Below, piece by piece: positions 45,659-54,001 of a stretch of DNA of 64,000 bases. The position numbers and the translations under genes were made by a program. The notes under the pieces were generated by a model, which was given only the letters and a program-made list of their open reading frames with translations, did not search any database and had not been told where the DNA came from. The stretch spans positions 283,204-347,203 of the forward strand of contig JBJXGV010000012.1 of assembly GCA_046160485.1 (NCBI GenBank), given 5' to 3'. Each line of letters begins with the position of its first letter. The stretch's first letter is position 1. Source of the DNA: JBJXGV01 sp046160485. GTDB lineage: Bacteria; Orphanbacterota; Orphanbacteria; JBJXGV01.

Positions 45659-45746
45659 GCGTTCCTTCCTCTCGTCGTTGTCGCGTCGTTGCGTCGTCGC
45701 GTTGTTCTTGGTCACGTGCTCGTCGCGTCGCCGCGCGGCCGTACCG

Positions 45747-46148
45747 CTATGCCGGCTTCGCTTTCTTGGCTTTGTCGCTCTTGTCGCTCTTCTTCACGGC
45801 GTCGCCGCCGTCTTTCTTGGGCGCCGCGCCCGTCTTGGCGCCGGAATTCGAGTCCGACTTCGAGTCCGGCTTCGCGCCGCTCTCGCTTGCGCTGCCGTCC
45901 TTCTTCGTCGCCGCGCTCTCGCCGCCGCCGCCGCTCGACTCCTCTTTCGCGCGCTTCGTGTACCCCTCGCTTCGATAGTCGGTGAGATAGAAGCCGCTTC
46001 CCTTGAAGATGAGCCCCGCACCGCTGCCGATGAGACGCTTGAGCTTCCCCTTGCACTTCGGGCATGTCCGCTTCGGTTTATCGCTGATCGGCTGGTACAG
46101 CTCGAACGCGTTTTCGCACTTCGAGCAAACGTAATCGTACGTCGGCAT
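45747..46148 (-). CDS. FmdB-family zinc-ribbon protein with charged tail
   Basis: 133 residues. Residues 1-40 carry MPTYDYVCSKCENAFELYQ and CPKCKGKLKRL, two CxxC pairs forming a small zinc ribbon, and FKGSGFYLTDY is the family's second block. Residues 65-133 are a low-complexity Ser/Gly/Lys/Asp tail (ESSGGGGESAATKKDG, KKSDKSDKAKKAKPA), probably disordered; the ribbon alone is the usual FmdB size plus about 30 residues. Proposed to be a regulatory or nucleic-acid-binding protein; unproven. Confidence 0.9.
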   Translation of the reverse strand: MPTYDYVCSKCENAFELYQPISDKPKRTCPKCKGKLKRLIGSGAGLIFKGSGFYLTDYRSEGYTKRAKEESSGGGGESAATKKDGSASESGAKPDSKSDSNSGAKTGAAPKKDGGDAVKKSDKSDKAKKAKPA

Positions 46149-46164
46149 CAGAATCCGTCCCCAG

Positions 46165-46656
46165 TCACGCGGTGAGTTTTTCGCGAACGCGCTTCACGAC
46201 GGACGCCGGCGCGAACTGATCGATTCGCCCGCCGAGCCGCGCGATCTCTTTCACGACGCTCGAGTTCAGGTAGCTCCACTGCTCGCTCGGCATGAGAAAC
46301 ACCACTTCGCAATTCGCGTCGATCTTGCGGTTCATAAGCGCCATCTGAAACTCGTACTCGAAATCGGAAATCGCGCGCAGCCCGCGCACGATGACCGCAG
46401 CGCCCGTCTCGCGCGCGAAATCGACGAGAAGCCCAGAGAACCCCGCGACCTCGACCTGCGGAATCTCCGCGCAGCACTCGCGCATCATTTCGATCCGTTC
46501 CTCGAGCGAGAAGAGCGCGCTCTTGTGATGCCCCTGCGCCACGCCGACGAGCACGCGGTCGAATATCTTGACCGAGCGCTGCACCAGATCAAGATGCCCG
46601 AACGTAATCGGGTCGAACGTGCCCGGGTAGAGGGCAAGACGCTCCCGCGTGGCCAT
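46165..46656 (-). CDS. coaD: Phosphopantetheine adenylyltransferase
   Basis: Fourth step of coenzyme A synthesis: ATP + 4'-phosphopantetheine to dephospho-CoA. 163 residues. TFDPITFGH (13-21) holds the HxGH-type nucleotide motif (T/HxGH), and YLNSSVVKE is the C-terminal ISSTxxRE-like motif. AAAGGAGG upstream of the ATG is a very strong ribosome site. Follows rsmD by eleven bases, a widespread gene pairing. Confidence 0.97.
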   Translation of the reverse strand: MATRERLALYPGTFDPITFGHLDLVQRSVKIFDRVLVGVAQGHHKSALFSLEERIEMMRECCAEIPQVEVAGFSGLLVDFARETGAAVIVRGLRAISDFEYEFQMALMNRKIDANCEVVFLMPSEQWSYLNSSVVKEIARLGGRIDQFAPASVVKRVREKLTA

Positions 46657-46667
46657 CGGATCCTCCT

Positions 46668-47258
46668 TTAGGTGAGTGGCGTCCGCCGCGCGAAGAGAAC
46701 GGCCGTGTCGCCGTAGACCCGCCGATCGATGTCGATCGCGCCGCCCGCCCCGCTCACGCCGTTCGCGATGTCGGAGAGATCGGCCTCGCGCTCCGTCTCG
46801 ACGACGAGGCAGCGCCAGCTAGGAAACCATTCGGGTTCAAGCAGGCAAAGGGCGGTCTCGCGGGCGAGGGACGAGCGGTAAGGCGGGTCGGCGAAGATTA
46901 TATCGGCGCTCATTGGCAGCGGCAACGAGCTTTTCTGGCCGGGCCGCAGGACCGCGGGGACGCGGCCGCGGAGGACGCGTGCGCGGCCGGCGAGATCGAG
47001 CGTGTCGAGGTTGCCGCGAAGCACGGCAAGCGCGCGCGGATCGTCGTCGACGAAGAGGGCCGACGCGGCCCCGCGCGAAAGCGCCTCGATTCCGAGCGCT
47101 CCGGTCCCCGCGAAGAGATCGAGCACGTGCGCGCCTTCGATTTCGTCGCGCAGGATCGCGAAGAGAGATTCGCGGACGCGGTCGAGCGTGGGTCGCAGCG
47201 CGCGGCCCGGAAGCGTGCGAAGAACGCGGCCGCCGTGAGTGCCGGCGATTACGCGCAT
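46668..47258 (-). CDS. rsmD: 16S rRNA guanine-N2-methyltransferase RsmD
   Basis: Methylates G966 of 16S rRNA (E. coli numbering). 196 residues with MRVIAGTHGGRVLRTLPG, RPTLDRVRESLFAIL, the SAM loop LDLFAGTGALGIEALSRGA and the catalytic DPPY in IIFADPPYRS, all hallmarks of the family. It is followed at once by coaD. Confidence 0.96.
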   Translation of the reverse strand: MRVIAGTHGGRVLRTLPGRALRPTLDRVRESLFAILRDEIEGAHVLDLFAGTGALGIEALSRGAASALFVDDDPRALAVLRGNLDTLDLAGRARVLRGRVPAVLRPGQKSSLPLPMSADIIFADPPYRSSLARETALCLLEPEWFPSWRCLVVETEREADLSDIANGVSGAGGAIDIDRRVYGDTAVLFARRTPLT

Positions 47259-47300
47259 GCGGTTGTTCCGCGCGGACCGAGCGCGCGGCTCAGCGCGAGA

Positions 47301-48071
47301 TCACCCGAGGTCATCCGGCGTGCGACCGCGAAGCGGCGCGACTCCCTGCGGCTCGTCGAACGGGACACGCGCGTCGGCTGCGCCCGTTACGTCGAGCACG
47401 TCGAACCCGTCGGCCACGGCGGCGTGATCGTCCTCGAGCGCGGGCGCATCGTCGGACTCAGCGGAGACGAGCCCTTCGATCACGCCGGCTGCCACGATCT
47501 CGGGAGCAATGCGCGCGAGCACCTCGCGCGCGACTTCCTCCACGGTCTTGCCCGTCGTGTCGATCTGTTCGCCGAGCGATGCGTAGTGCTCGCGCCGTTC
47601 GGCCATGAGCAAGGCGACGCGCTGGCTCGGCTCGCCTCCCGCGATCAGCGGGCGCGTGCCGTGCTCCTGCGCGATGCGCCGAACGATCTCGTCGATCGCG
47701 GCCGTCAGAACGAAGACGCGCGTGTCGCCCGTGAGCAGCCGGTCGCGATTCTCTTCGGAGAGAAGCGTGCCGCCGCCTGTCGCGACGACCGTGCCGGGGA
47801 GGCGCGCGATCCGCGCCGCCTCGCGCGTTTCGATCGCGCGAAACGCCGCCTCGCCGTTGCGGGCGATGATCTCCGCCACCGGCAATCCTTCGCCGGATTC
47901 GATCACGCGGTCGAGATCGACGAACGGCCGCTTTACGATTTCCGCAAGCCGCCGTCCGACGGTCGATTTCCCGGTGCCCATAAATCCCGCAAGCAGAATG
48001 CGGTCGGGCAGCGCGAACGACGGACCGCTCTCTTCGACGACCGTTTTACGACCACGTCTCACAGGGCTCAT
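47301..48071 (-). CDS. aroK: Shikimate kinase with C-terminal extension
   Basis: Phosphorylates shikimate at O3 in the chorismate pathway. Walker A GFMGTGKST (29-37), FVDLDRVIESGEG with the shikimate-binding Asp, RAIETREA and GTVVATGGGTLL are present in a core of about 180 residues. The product is 256 residues because of about 75 extra C-terminal residues (from EIVAAGVIEGLVS) rich in Asp, Glu and Ala, with no recognised domain. The ATG at 48071 overlaps the aroC stop (ATGA). Confidence 0.92.
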   Translation of the reverse strand: MSPVRRGRKTVVEESGPSFALPDRILLAGFMGTGKSTVGRRLAEIVKRPFVDLDRVIESGEGLPVAEIIARNGEAAFRAIETREAARIARLPGTVVATGGGTLLSEENRDRLLTGDTRVFVLTAAIDEIVRRIAQEHGTRPLIAGGEPSQRVALLMAERREHYASLGEQIDTTGKTVEEVAREVLARIAPEIVAAGVIEGLVSAESDDAPALEDDHAAVADGFDVLDVTGAADARVPFDEPQGVAPLRGRTPDDLG

Positions 48072-49234
48072 CGCCTTTCGATCGCGCGCGTGTACGCGGC
48101 GACATTGCGTTTCGTTTCGCCGATCGAGTCGCCGCCGAACTTTTCGACGTACGCGTTCGCAACCACGAGCGCGACCATCGCCTCGACGACGACACCCGCC
48201 GCCGGGACCGCGCAAACATCGGAGCGTTCGCGGATCGCCAGCCCGCGCGACTTGTCGCGGATGTTGACGCTCTTGAGCGGCTTGCGAAGCGACGAGAGCG
48301 GCTTCATCGCGGCGCGCACGACGAGCGGCTCACCGTTCGTGATCCCCGCCTCGAGCCCGCCGGCGTTGTTCGTGCGCCGGTAGAATCGCCGCTCGCGTCC
48401 GCGGTAGTAGATTTCGTCGTGCACGCGCGAGCCGGGAAGCGCCGCGCTCGCGAAGCCGCTTCCGATTTCGACGCCTTTGATCGCGGGGATCGAGAGTACC
48501 GCTTGCGCCAGGCGCCCGTCGAGCTTGCGGTCCCAGTGAACGTGGCTGCCGAGCCCGATCGCGCAACCGACCGCGACCGCCTCGACGACGCCGCCGAGCG
48601 TGTCCCGCGCCGCGATCGCTTCGTCGATCGCCGCGACCATCGCGGCCTCGGCATCCTTGCGGTAGCAGCGCACGGATGACCGTTCGATACGCGCGCGGCC
48701 GGCGCGCGTGACGAGCTTCGCCGACGGGACCGGCCCCGACGCCGCCGCGCCGATCTGCACCACATGCGACGCGACTTCAACGCCGACTTCCGAGAGCAGC
48801 CGCCGGCAGAGCGCGCCCGCCGCAACACGCGCCGCCGTCTCGCGCGCGCTCGCGCGCTCGAGGATGTCGCGCACGTCCCGCGTGTCGTACTTCAGCGCGC
48901 CCGCGAGGTCGCCGTGGCCCGGCCGCGGCAGCACCTCCGCCTTCGGCGCCGCGCCCGCCTCGACCGCCATCACGTCACGCCAATTCTCCCAATCCTTGTT
49001 CGCGATGCTCATCGCAATCGGGCTCCCGAGCGTTTTCCCTTTTCGCACGCCCGACAAAAACCTCACCCGATCCGTCTCGATCTTCATGCGCCCGCCGCGC
49101 CCATACCCGTGCTGCCGCCGCGCCAAATCCCCATTCACATCATCCTCTGTCACGGGTAGCCCCGCCGGCATCCCCTCGATGATCGTCACAAGGGCCTGCC
49201 CATGCGACTCCCCCGCCGTCAAAAACCGCAGCAC
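48068..49234 (-). CDS. aroC: Chorismate synthase
   Basis: Final step of the shikimate pathway (EPSP to chorismate, FMNH2-dependent). The GTG at 49234 gives LRFLTAGESHGQALVTIIEGMPAGLP, the standard N-terminus, and has GGGAGG five bases upstream, so it is preferred to a GTG 18 bases earlier. 388 residues. RQHGYGRGGRMKIE and the C-terminal IRDKSRGLAIRERSD are conserved signatures. Coupled to aroK by ATGA. An extended -10 sits at 49271-49279. Confidence 0.96.
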   Translation of the reverse strand: MLRFLTAGESHGQALVTIIEGMPAGLPVTEDDVNGDLARRQHGYGRGGRMKIETDRVRFLSGVRKGKTLGSPIAMSIANKDWENWRDVMAVEAGAAPKAEVLPRPGHGDLAGALKYDTRDVRDILERASARETAARVAAGALCRRLLSEVGVEVASHVVQIGAAASGPVPSAKLVTRAGRARIERSSVRCYRKDAEAAMVAAIDEAIAARDTLGGVVEAVAVGCAIGLGSHVHWDRKLDGRLAQAVLSIPAIKGVEIGSGFASAALPGSRVHDEIYYRGRERRFYRRTNNAGGLEAGITNGEPLVVRAAMKPLSSLRKPLKSVNIRDKSRGLAIRERSDVCAVPAAGVVVEAMVALVVANAYVEKFGGDSIGETKRNVAAYTRAIERR

Positions 49235-49270
49235 ACGTTCCTCCCGCTTCACTCCAGCGAAGCCGCGCCA

Positions 49271-49279
49271 TCATAGCAG
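49271..49279 (-). promoter_or_regulatory. Extended -10 promoter of aroC
   Basis: Reverse strand TGCTATGAT, a TGn-extended -10 with five of six matches. Predicted start near 49264, about 30 bases before the aroC start. No convincing -35, as expected for extended -10 promoters. Confidence 0.5.
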
Positions 49280-49371
49280 ATCACCCCACCCGCCCTTCCC
49301 CTTCCTTCCCGCCCGGTTCGCGTTGGCCCGCGTCGCGCATCGGGTGGCCTCGAGTCGAAGTCTCGCTTGAA

Positions 49372-49534
49372 GCGCGAGCGAGGTGGTGTTTGCTGAGGGC
49401 GTGGAGTGGTGGCCGCCTAGTTCCGCCTCCAGCGATCGCCCCACGCGGTCGAGAGCGGCCACCGAGGCTCCCCGAGCGCAGCGAGTGCGGCAGCACGAGC
49501 AAGCGTCCCACAGCAAACACCACCTCGCTCGCGC
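49372..49534. repeat. Long inverted repeat, 24-base perfect arms
   Basis: Arms 49372-49395 and 49511-49534 (core GAGCGAGGTGGTGTTTGCTG and its complement) are perfectly complementary over 24 bases, separated by 115 bases. Inside, GGTGGCCGC (49408-49416) pairs with GCGGCCACC (49455-49463). It lies in the 444-base gene-free stretch between aroC and the pilin gene. No transposase is present. It may be a MITE-like remnant, a structured RNA or a transcription barrier; the rest of the gap holds only the pilin terminator. Confidence 0.7.
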
Positions 49535-49590
49535 GCCGCACGCGAGCGTTCTTGCACCATCGCGCCCACCGATCACTCACTCGCCGCATA

Positions 49591-49630
49591 CAAAGCGAAA
49601 CGTGGCGCCCCGATTTCTCGGTTCGCCACG
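49591..49630 (-). terminator. Candidate intrinsic terminator of the pilin operon
   Basis: Reading on the reverse strand: CGTGGCG, AA, CCGA-GAAA-TCGG, GG, CGCCACG, then TTTCGCTTTG. A 7-bp plus 4-bp stem closed by a GNRA tetraloop lies about 50 bases after the pilin stop. The T-rich tail is short, so it may be weak. Confidence 0.5.
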
Positions 49631-49678
49631 CCCGCGATAACCAGCCGCGCCCGCTCGCGGCCAGCTATGTCAACTCGA

Positions 49679-50107
49679 CTAGAAGTTCGACAGCGTCAGC
49701 GGAAGGTAAGCCGCCACGTCGTTGCCGCGACCCTCGATCACGTACGTCAGAGCCGTCGCCGTCGTGGCCGCACAGGCACCCTTCGTCGCCGCAGCCGCCG
49801 CGCCCCACGCAAACGGAGTCGCCGCGCCCGTGAACGGATTGTCAGGGTACACAGAGCCCGGCATCAGATCCTGAAGCGTGTCGCCGCTCGGCGTGGCCGA
49901 AGCCGCCGCCGTCGGGTAGGTCCCGTTGGTGAGGACGTTAAAGTCCTCGAAGCCGACCTGGACCGTGTGCATGTTCGCCCGGACGCTCGCTTCCTTTGCG
50001 CGATCCTGCATCGAAAGGAAGTTCGGAATCGCGATGGCCGCCAAGATACCGATGATGACCACGACGATCATGAGCTCGATAAGGGTGAATCCGCGTTTGT
50101 TCAACAT
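49679..50107 (-). CDS. pilA: Type IV major-pilin-like protein, copy 1
   Basis: 142 residues with a short leader MLNKRG and the mature start FTLIELMIVVVIIGILAAIAIPNF, the type IVa N-terminal helix with Glu5 of the mature protein. The globular part ends with a compact C-terminus (GNDVAAYLPLTLSNF) and includes PGSVYPDNPFTG and KGACAATTATALTYVIEG. One Cys only, so no disulfide loop. GGAGGAAGG precedes the ATG. It follows a paralog by 25 bases; both derive from the sigma-54 promoter at 50670-50684. Confidence 0.95.
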   Translation of the reverse strand: MLNKRGFTLIELMIVVVIIGILAAIAIPNFLSMQDRAKEASVRANMHTVQVGFEDFNVLTNGTYPTAAASATPSGDTLQDLMPGSVYPDNPFTGAATPFAWGAAAAATKGACAATTATALTYVIEGRGNDVAAYLPLTLSNF

Positions 50108-50132
50108 GACCCTTCCTCCTCCCTAGAACTCT

Positions 50133-50570
50133 TTAGAAGTTCTGGAGACTGAATGATAGATACTGAGCCGGATCGTTGCCCCGACCCTGGAGCACGTACT
50201 GCGAAACCGTCGCCGTCGTTGCCGCGCAAGCGCCTCTCTGCGCCGCCGCAGCCGCCCCCCAAGCGAAGGGAGTCGGAAGTCCGTCGAACGGATTTTCTGG
50301 GAAAACTCCGCCCGGCATCAGGTCCTGGAGCACCAGGCCGGTCGGCGTCGCATCCGCGGCGGCGGTCGGGTAAACCGCGTCCGACTGCGCCGCGAAATCC
50401 TCGAAACAAGTCTGAGTCGTATGAAGAATCGATTTCACTTTCGCCTCTCTTGCCCGGTCCTGCATCGCAAGGAAGTTCGGCACCGCGATCGCCGAAAGAA
50501 TCCCGATGATCACGACCACGATCATCAGCTCGATCAGTGTGAAGCCCGCGTTTTTCGCTCTCGAGTCCAT
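50133..50570 (-). CDS. pilA2: Type IV major-pilin-like protein, copy 2
   Basis: 145 residues from the ATG at 50570 (MDSRAKNAG leader, then FTLIELMIVVVIIGILSAIAVPNF). It aligns along its length with the downstream copy, sharing the AMQDRAxEA helix, FAWGAAAAA, GACAATTAT and the GRGNDxAxYL ending, so it is a tandem duplicate. It has an extra Cys (TTQTCFEDF). A longer in-frame extension upstream is rejected because the sigma-54 promoter falls within it. Confidence 0.94.
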   Translation of the reverse strand: MDSRAKNAGFTLIELMIVVVIIGILSAIAVPNFLAMQDRAREAKVKSILHTTQTCFEDFAAQSDAVYPTAAADATPTGLVLQDLMPGGVFPENPFDGLPTPFAWGAAAAAQRGACAATTATVSQYVLQGRGNDPAQYLSFSLQNF

Positions 50571-50669
50571 CCCTCGCCCCGTCCCCGAACCCGCCGTTTG
50601 TCGGTACCCAATTTGTTCCGGGTTCGCGTTCGCGCCGCATCTGGTTCGCGCCGCCGAGTGGACCGATTC

Positions 50670-50684
50670 GCAAGGGCCGTGCCG
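50670..50684 (-). promoter_or_regulatory. Sigma-54 promoter of the pilin genes
   Basis: Reverse strand reads CGGCAC-ggccc-TTGC, that is GG-N10-GC with the -24 GGCAC and -12 TTGC nearly identical to the TGGCAC-N5-TTGCA consensus. Predicted start near 50659, about 90 bases before the pilin ATG. Regulator PilR is encoded immediately upstream. Confidence 0.85.
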
Positions 50685-50837
50685 CTTCGAGCGCGCCTGT
50701 CTGCGCAGGAACCGACCACGCAACCGCCTTCAAACTCGTTCGTTCCCAGACGCCGTTCATTTCGTGATCATTCGCGCCGCCGAGGCATGCGCCGTGCGAC
50801 GCGCGTTTTGCAGTGCGGCGTGCTGGTCTCGCAATGA

Positions 50838-52202
50838 TCAAACCTTGAGCTTCTCTTTCTCGAAGCCGAAACGCTGCAGCTTGCGGTAGAGCGTCGACGC
50901 GTTGATGCCGAGAACTTGCGCGGCCTTCCGCTTCTGCCAACCGGTTTCGTTGAGCACGCGAAGCAGGTGGCGCCGCTCGACCTCGTCCAACGAGAGGAGC
51001 GGCGAGTCGAGCTTGAGGCTCTCGTCCTCCGACCACGGCTTGCAGATCTTCTTCGGGAGGTCGTCGACGCCGAGCGCGTCGCTTTCTTGAAGGATGACCA
51101 TCCGCTCGACGATGTTCTCGAGCTCGCGGACGTTTCCGGGCCAGTCGTACGCGACGAGCAGCTCGAGCGCCTCGGGCGAAATGGTCTTTCGCCCGCCGCG
51201 ATCGCAGCTGCGCAAAAAGTGCTCAACCAGAAGAGGGATGTCATCGCGCCGTTCGCGCAGAGGCGGCACGAAGATCGGAATGACGTTCAATCGATAGTAG
51301 AGATCGGCGCGGAAACGGCCTTCGGTGATTTGCTTCTCGAGATCCGCGTTCGTCGCCGCGACGAGCCGTACATCGACCTCGACCGGCTTCGTGCCGCCGA
51401 CGGGAATGATCTCGCGCTCTTGCAAAACGCGCAGAAGCTTCACCTGAATCGCCGGCGAGGTCTCGCCGATTTCATCGAGGAGGAACGTGCCCCCCTTCGC
51501 GACCGCGAAGAGCCCCTCCTTGTCGCGCACCGCACCCGTGAACGAGCCGCGCACGTGCCCGAACAACTCGCTTTCAAGCAGCGTCTCTGGAAGCGCGCCG
51601 CAGTTGATCGACACGAACGGACCTTCGCAGCGCGTGCTCGAGTAGTGGAGGTCGCGCGCGATCAGCTCCTTGCCGACGCCGCTCTCCCCGGTAAGAAGAA
51701 TAGTCGAGTCGCTGTTCGCGACGCGTTGCACGAGCCGGAAAACCTGCTCGATCTTCGGACTCGACCCGATGATCTTCCGCTCGCCGTGGCGCACCTTCAG
51801 CTCTTGCTTGAGGAGCGCGTTCTCTTCCTTGAGGCTTCGGTGCTCGAGCGCCTTCTGAAGGACGAGTTTGATTTCCTCGTTCTTCGCCTGCTTCGTGAGG
51901 TAGTAGAACGCGCCGCGGTTCACGGCGGCGATCGCGGTCTGCTGCGACGCGTACGCCGTCAGGATGATGACCGGCAGGCTCGCGTCGATTTCCTTCAGCG
52001 ACTTCAGAACGTCGAGCCCGTCGCGCCCCGGCATGTTGATGTCGGTGATCGCCGCGTGGAAGGTCGTCTCTTTCGCCTTCTCAACCGCTTCGTTGTAAGA
52101 CGATACCGTCGTGACGTCGTAGCGTTCCTTCTTGAGCATGATCGACAGGAATTCGCACATGCTCTCTTCGTCGTCGACAACGAGAATGCGTTCGTTCGCC
52201 AT
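50838..52202 (-). CDS. pilR: Sigma-54 response regulator PilR
   Basis: 454 residues. Receiver domain (1-120) with Asp10/Asp11 and phospho-acceptor Asp54, sigma-54 AAA+ domain (about 145-385) with Walker A GESGVGKE (~170), the sigma-contact loop reading GSFTGA (~220) rather than GAFTGA, FLLDEIGE Walker B, and a C-terminal Fis-type HTH (AAQVLGINASTLYRKLQ). Phosphorylated by PilS, it should activate the pilin promoter 168 bases from its own stop. A Ser for Ala in the sigma-contact loop is tolerated in some family members. Confidence 0.95.
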   Translation of the reverse strand: MANERILVVDDEESMCEFLSIMLKKERYDVTTVSSYNEAVEKAKETTFHAAITDINMPGRDGLDVLKSLKEIDASLPVIILTAYASQQTAIAAVNRGAFYYLTKQAKNEEIKLVLQKALEHRSLKEENALLKQELKVRHGERKIIGSSPKIEQVFRLVQRVANSDSTILLTGESGVGKELIARDLHYSSTRCEGPFVSINCGALPETLLESELFGHVRGSFTGAVRDKEGLFAVAKGGTFLLDEIGETSPAIQVKLLRVLQEREIIPVGGTKPVEVDVRLVAATNADLEKQITEGRFRADLYYRLNVIPIFVPPLRERRDDIPLLVEHFLRSCDRGGRKTISPEALELLVAYDWPGNVRELENIVERMVILQESDALGVDDLPKKICKPWSEDESLKLDSPLLSLDEVERRHLLRVLNETGWQKRKAAQVLGINASTLYRKLQRFGFEKEKLKV

Positions 52203-52255
52203 GCGATGGATCCTTCCTCATGGTGCGAGAGAGAGTTCCGTCTCTCTCGAAGTGC

Positions 52256-53995
52256 CTACGCTTTGCCTGCGAGGATCTCTTCCGATTCCGGAACCACGAC
52301 ACCGGGGAGCATCACGATGAATGCCGCCCCGCGGCCCGGCTCGTTTTCGCAGCGGATCTCGCCGTTGTGCTCTTCCACAATCTTCTGGGCAATCGCGAGC
52401 CCGAGGCCCGTGCCCCCTTTCTTTCCGGTAACGAACGGTTTGAATACCTGCGCGACATCGACCTCGGAAACGCCGGGGCCGGTGTCTCGGAAAACGATTC
52501 GTACAAGATCGCCGCGCGCGTCGTCGTGGCATGGGCCGCTCACTTGGATCGAGAGCGAACCGCCGCTGGTCATCGCCTCGACGGCGTTCTGCGCGAGATT
52601 CAAGAAGACGCGTTTGATGTCTTCCTCGTCGGCCTCCACGTAGTAATCGCCCGCTGCGAAGTCGGTTTCGATCGCCACGGCCTTCGAGAATTTCGGATGG
52701 CTCTCGGTCAGAGTCTTGACGTCCTCGAGGAGATTCGCGACCGGCACGAGGCTGACTTGGCGCGGCCTGCTGCGTGCGTAGTCGAGAAAGCCGCCGAGGA
52801 ACCGGTTGAGGCGATCCGCCTCGCGCACGACGAGCCGAAGCAGGCGCGCCTCTTCGCCAGTCACCTTCAGTTCGGCTTCGAGGATTTGCGCGGCGCCGCA
52901 GATCGAGGCGAGCGGATTGCGGATCTCGTGCGCGACGCCCGCGGAGAGTTCGCCGATCGCGGACATCCGGTCGGCGCGCCGCAGGCTCTCTTCGAGCCGG
53001 CGCGTCTCCGTGAGGTCCTGAAAGATCGCGACGAGGCCGCGGCTTTCGTTGTCGGCTCCCGGACGCGCCAAGATCGACGTGCTGATGCCGAGAGGAATCG
53101 TGCCGCCCGACGGGGTGCGCACGACGACCTCGCCGCGTGTGAGCGGCTCGCGCGACGTCAGGCTTCGCTCGAGGAGGTTCGTCAACTCGGCGCAATTCTC
53201 TCCGAGAGCTTCACGAGGGAAGAGGCCCGACGCGCCCCCGCCGCGAATGCCGAGAATCGACCGCCCCGCGTGATTGAGCTGCACGATCCGCCCGTCGGCC
53301 GAGAGCGTGACCAAGCCGCTCGAGAGGTTTTCCAGGATCTGGTCGGTATCGAACCGCGTGGCGCGCAATTCTTCGGCGGCCGACTGGAGCAGGCGTCCGC
53401 GCCGCTCGACCTTCAGCGAGAGTTGCCCCGAGAGGAACGCCACCATGTAGAACGTCAGAATGTTGAAACCCGCGTGAAACCAGATGACCCAGCCGCCGCG
53501 CTCGACCTCGGCGCGCACCGTGCTGACGGGCGCGATCGCGCCGCTCGCCTCGAGCACGATGAGCCCCGCGTACGACGCTGCGGCAAGCGTCGCGAGTGCG
53601 AGCGTTCCGCGAAGCTGGTAGAACACGCTTCCGCAGACAATCGAGAGGAAATAGAGGAGCGTAAACTGCGAGAACGCGCCGCCGGTGTAGTGCACGAGCA
53701 CCGTCTCGAGGAAGATGTCCATCGTCGTAAGCGCCGCAACCAAGAACTTGCTCGACGAGCCGCTCCCCTGAGCGATCCAGAAGAGCGGCGTCACGACAAT
53801 GGTTCCGCCGAGAATCACGACAAGCGGGAAAACGGGCGCCGATTCCTGGCCGCCGACGATGAGAAGGCCGACACCGATAAGCACACACGCGATGAGGCAA
53901 CGCAGCACGATCAACCGGCGGAATTGCTCCCGCTTCTCGTCGTGGTGCGCGCCCACCGCGGGGTGAACGGCCTTGCTCGATGCGGCGTCTGCCAT
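52256..53995 (-). CDS. pilS: Sensor histidine kinase PilS
   Basis: 579 residues. About six hydrophobic helices in residues 35-200, a PAS domain (about 225-340, IVQLNHAGRSILGIRG), dimerisation domain with phospho-acceptor His356 in AGVAHEIRNPLASI, then the ATP-binding domain with N box (LNLAQNAVEAM), G1 DTGPGV and G2 GTGLGL. Autophosphorylates and controls PilR. In pseudomonads PilS senses pilin levels in the membrane. It precedes pilR by 53 bases. Confidence 0.94.
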   Translation of the reverse strand: MADAASSKAVHPAVGAHHDEKREQFRRLIVLRCLIACVLIGVGLLIVGGQESAPVFPLVVILGGTIVVTPLFWIAQGSGSSSKFLVAALTTMDIFLETVLVHYTGGAFSQFTLLYFLSIVCGSVFYQLRGTLALATLAAASYAGLIVLEASGAIAPVSTVRAEVERGGWVIWFHAGFNILTFYMVAFLSGQLSLKVERRGRLLQSAAEELRATRFDTDQILENLSSGLVTLSADGRIVQLNHAGRSILGIRGGGASGLFPREALGENCAELTNLLERSLTSREPLTRGEVVVRTPSGGTIPLGISTSILARPGADNESRGLVAIFQDLTETRRLEESLRRADRMSAIGELSAGVAHEIRNPLASICGAAQILEAELKVTGEEARLLRLVVREADRLNRFLGGFLDYARSRPRQVSLVPVANLLEDVKTLTESHPKFSKAVAIETDFAAGDYYVEADEEDIKRVFLNLAQNAVEAMTSGGSLSIQVSGPCHDDARGDLVRIVFRDTGPGVSEVDVAQVFKPFVTGKKGGTGLGLAIAQKIVEEHNGEIRCENEPGRGAAFIVMLPGVVVPESEEILAGKA

Positions 53996-54001
53996 CCGCC
54001 G

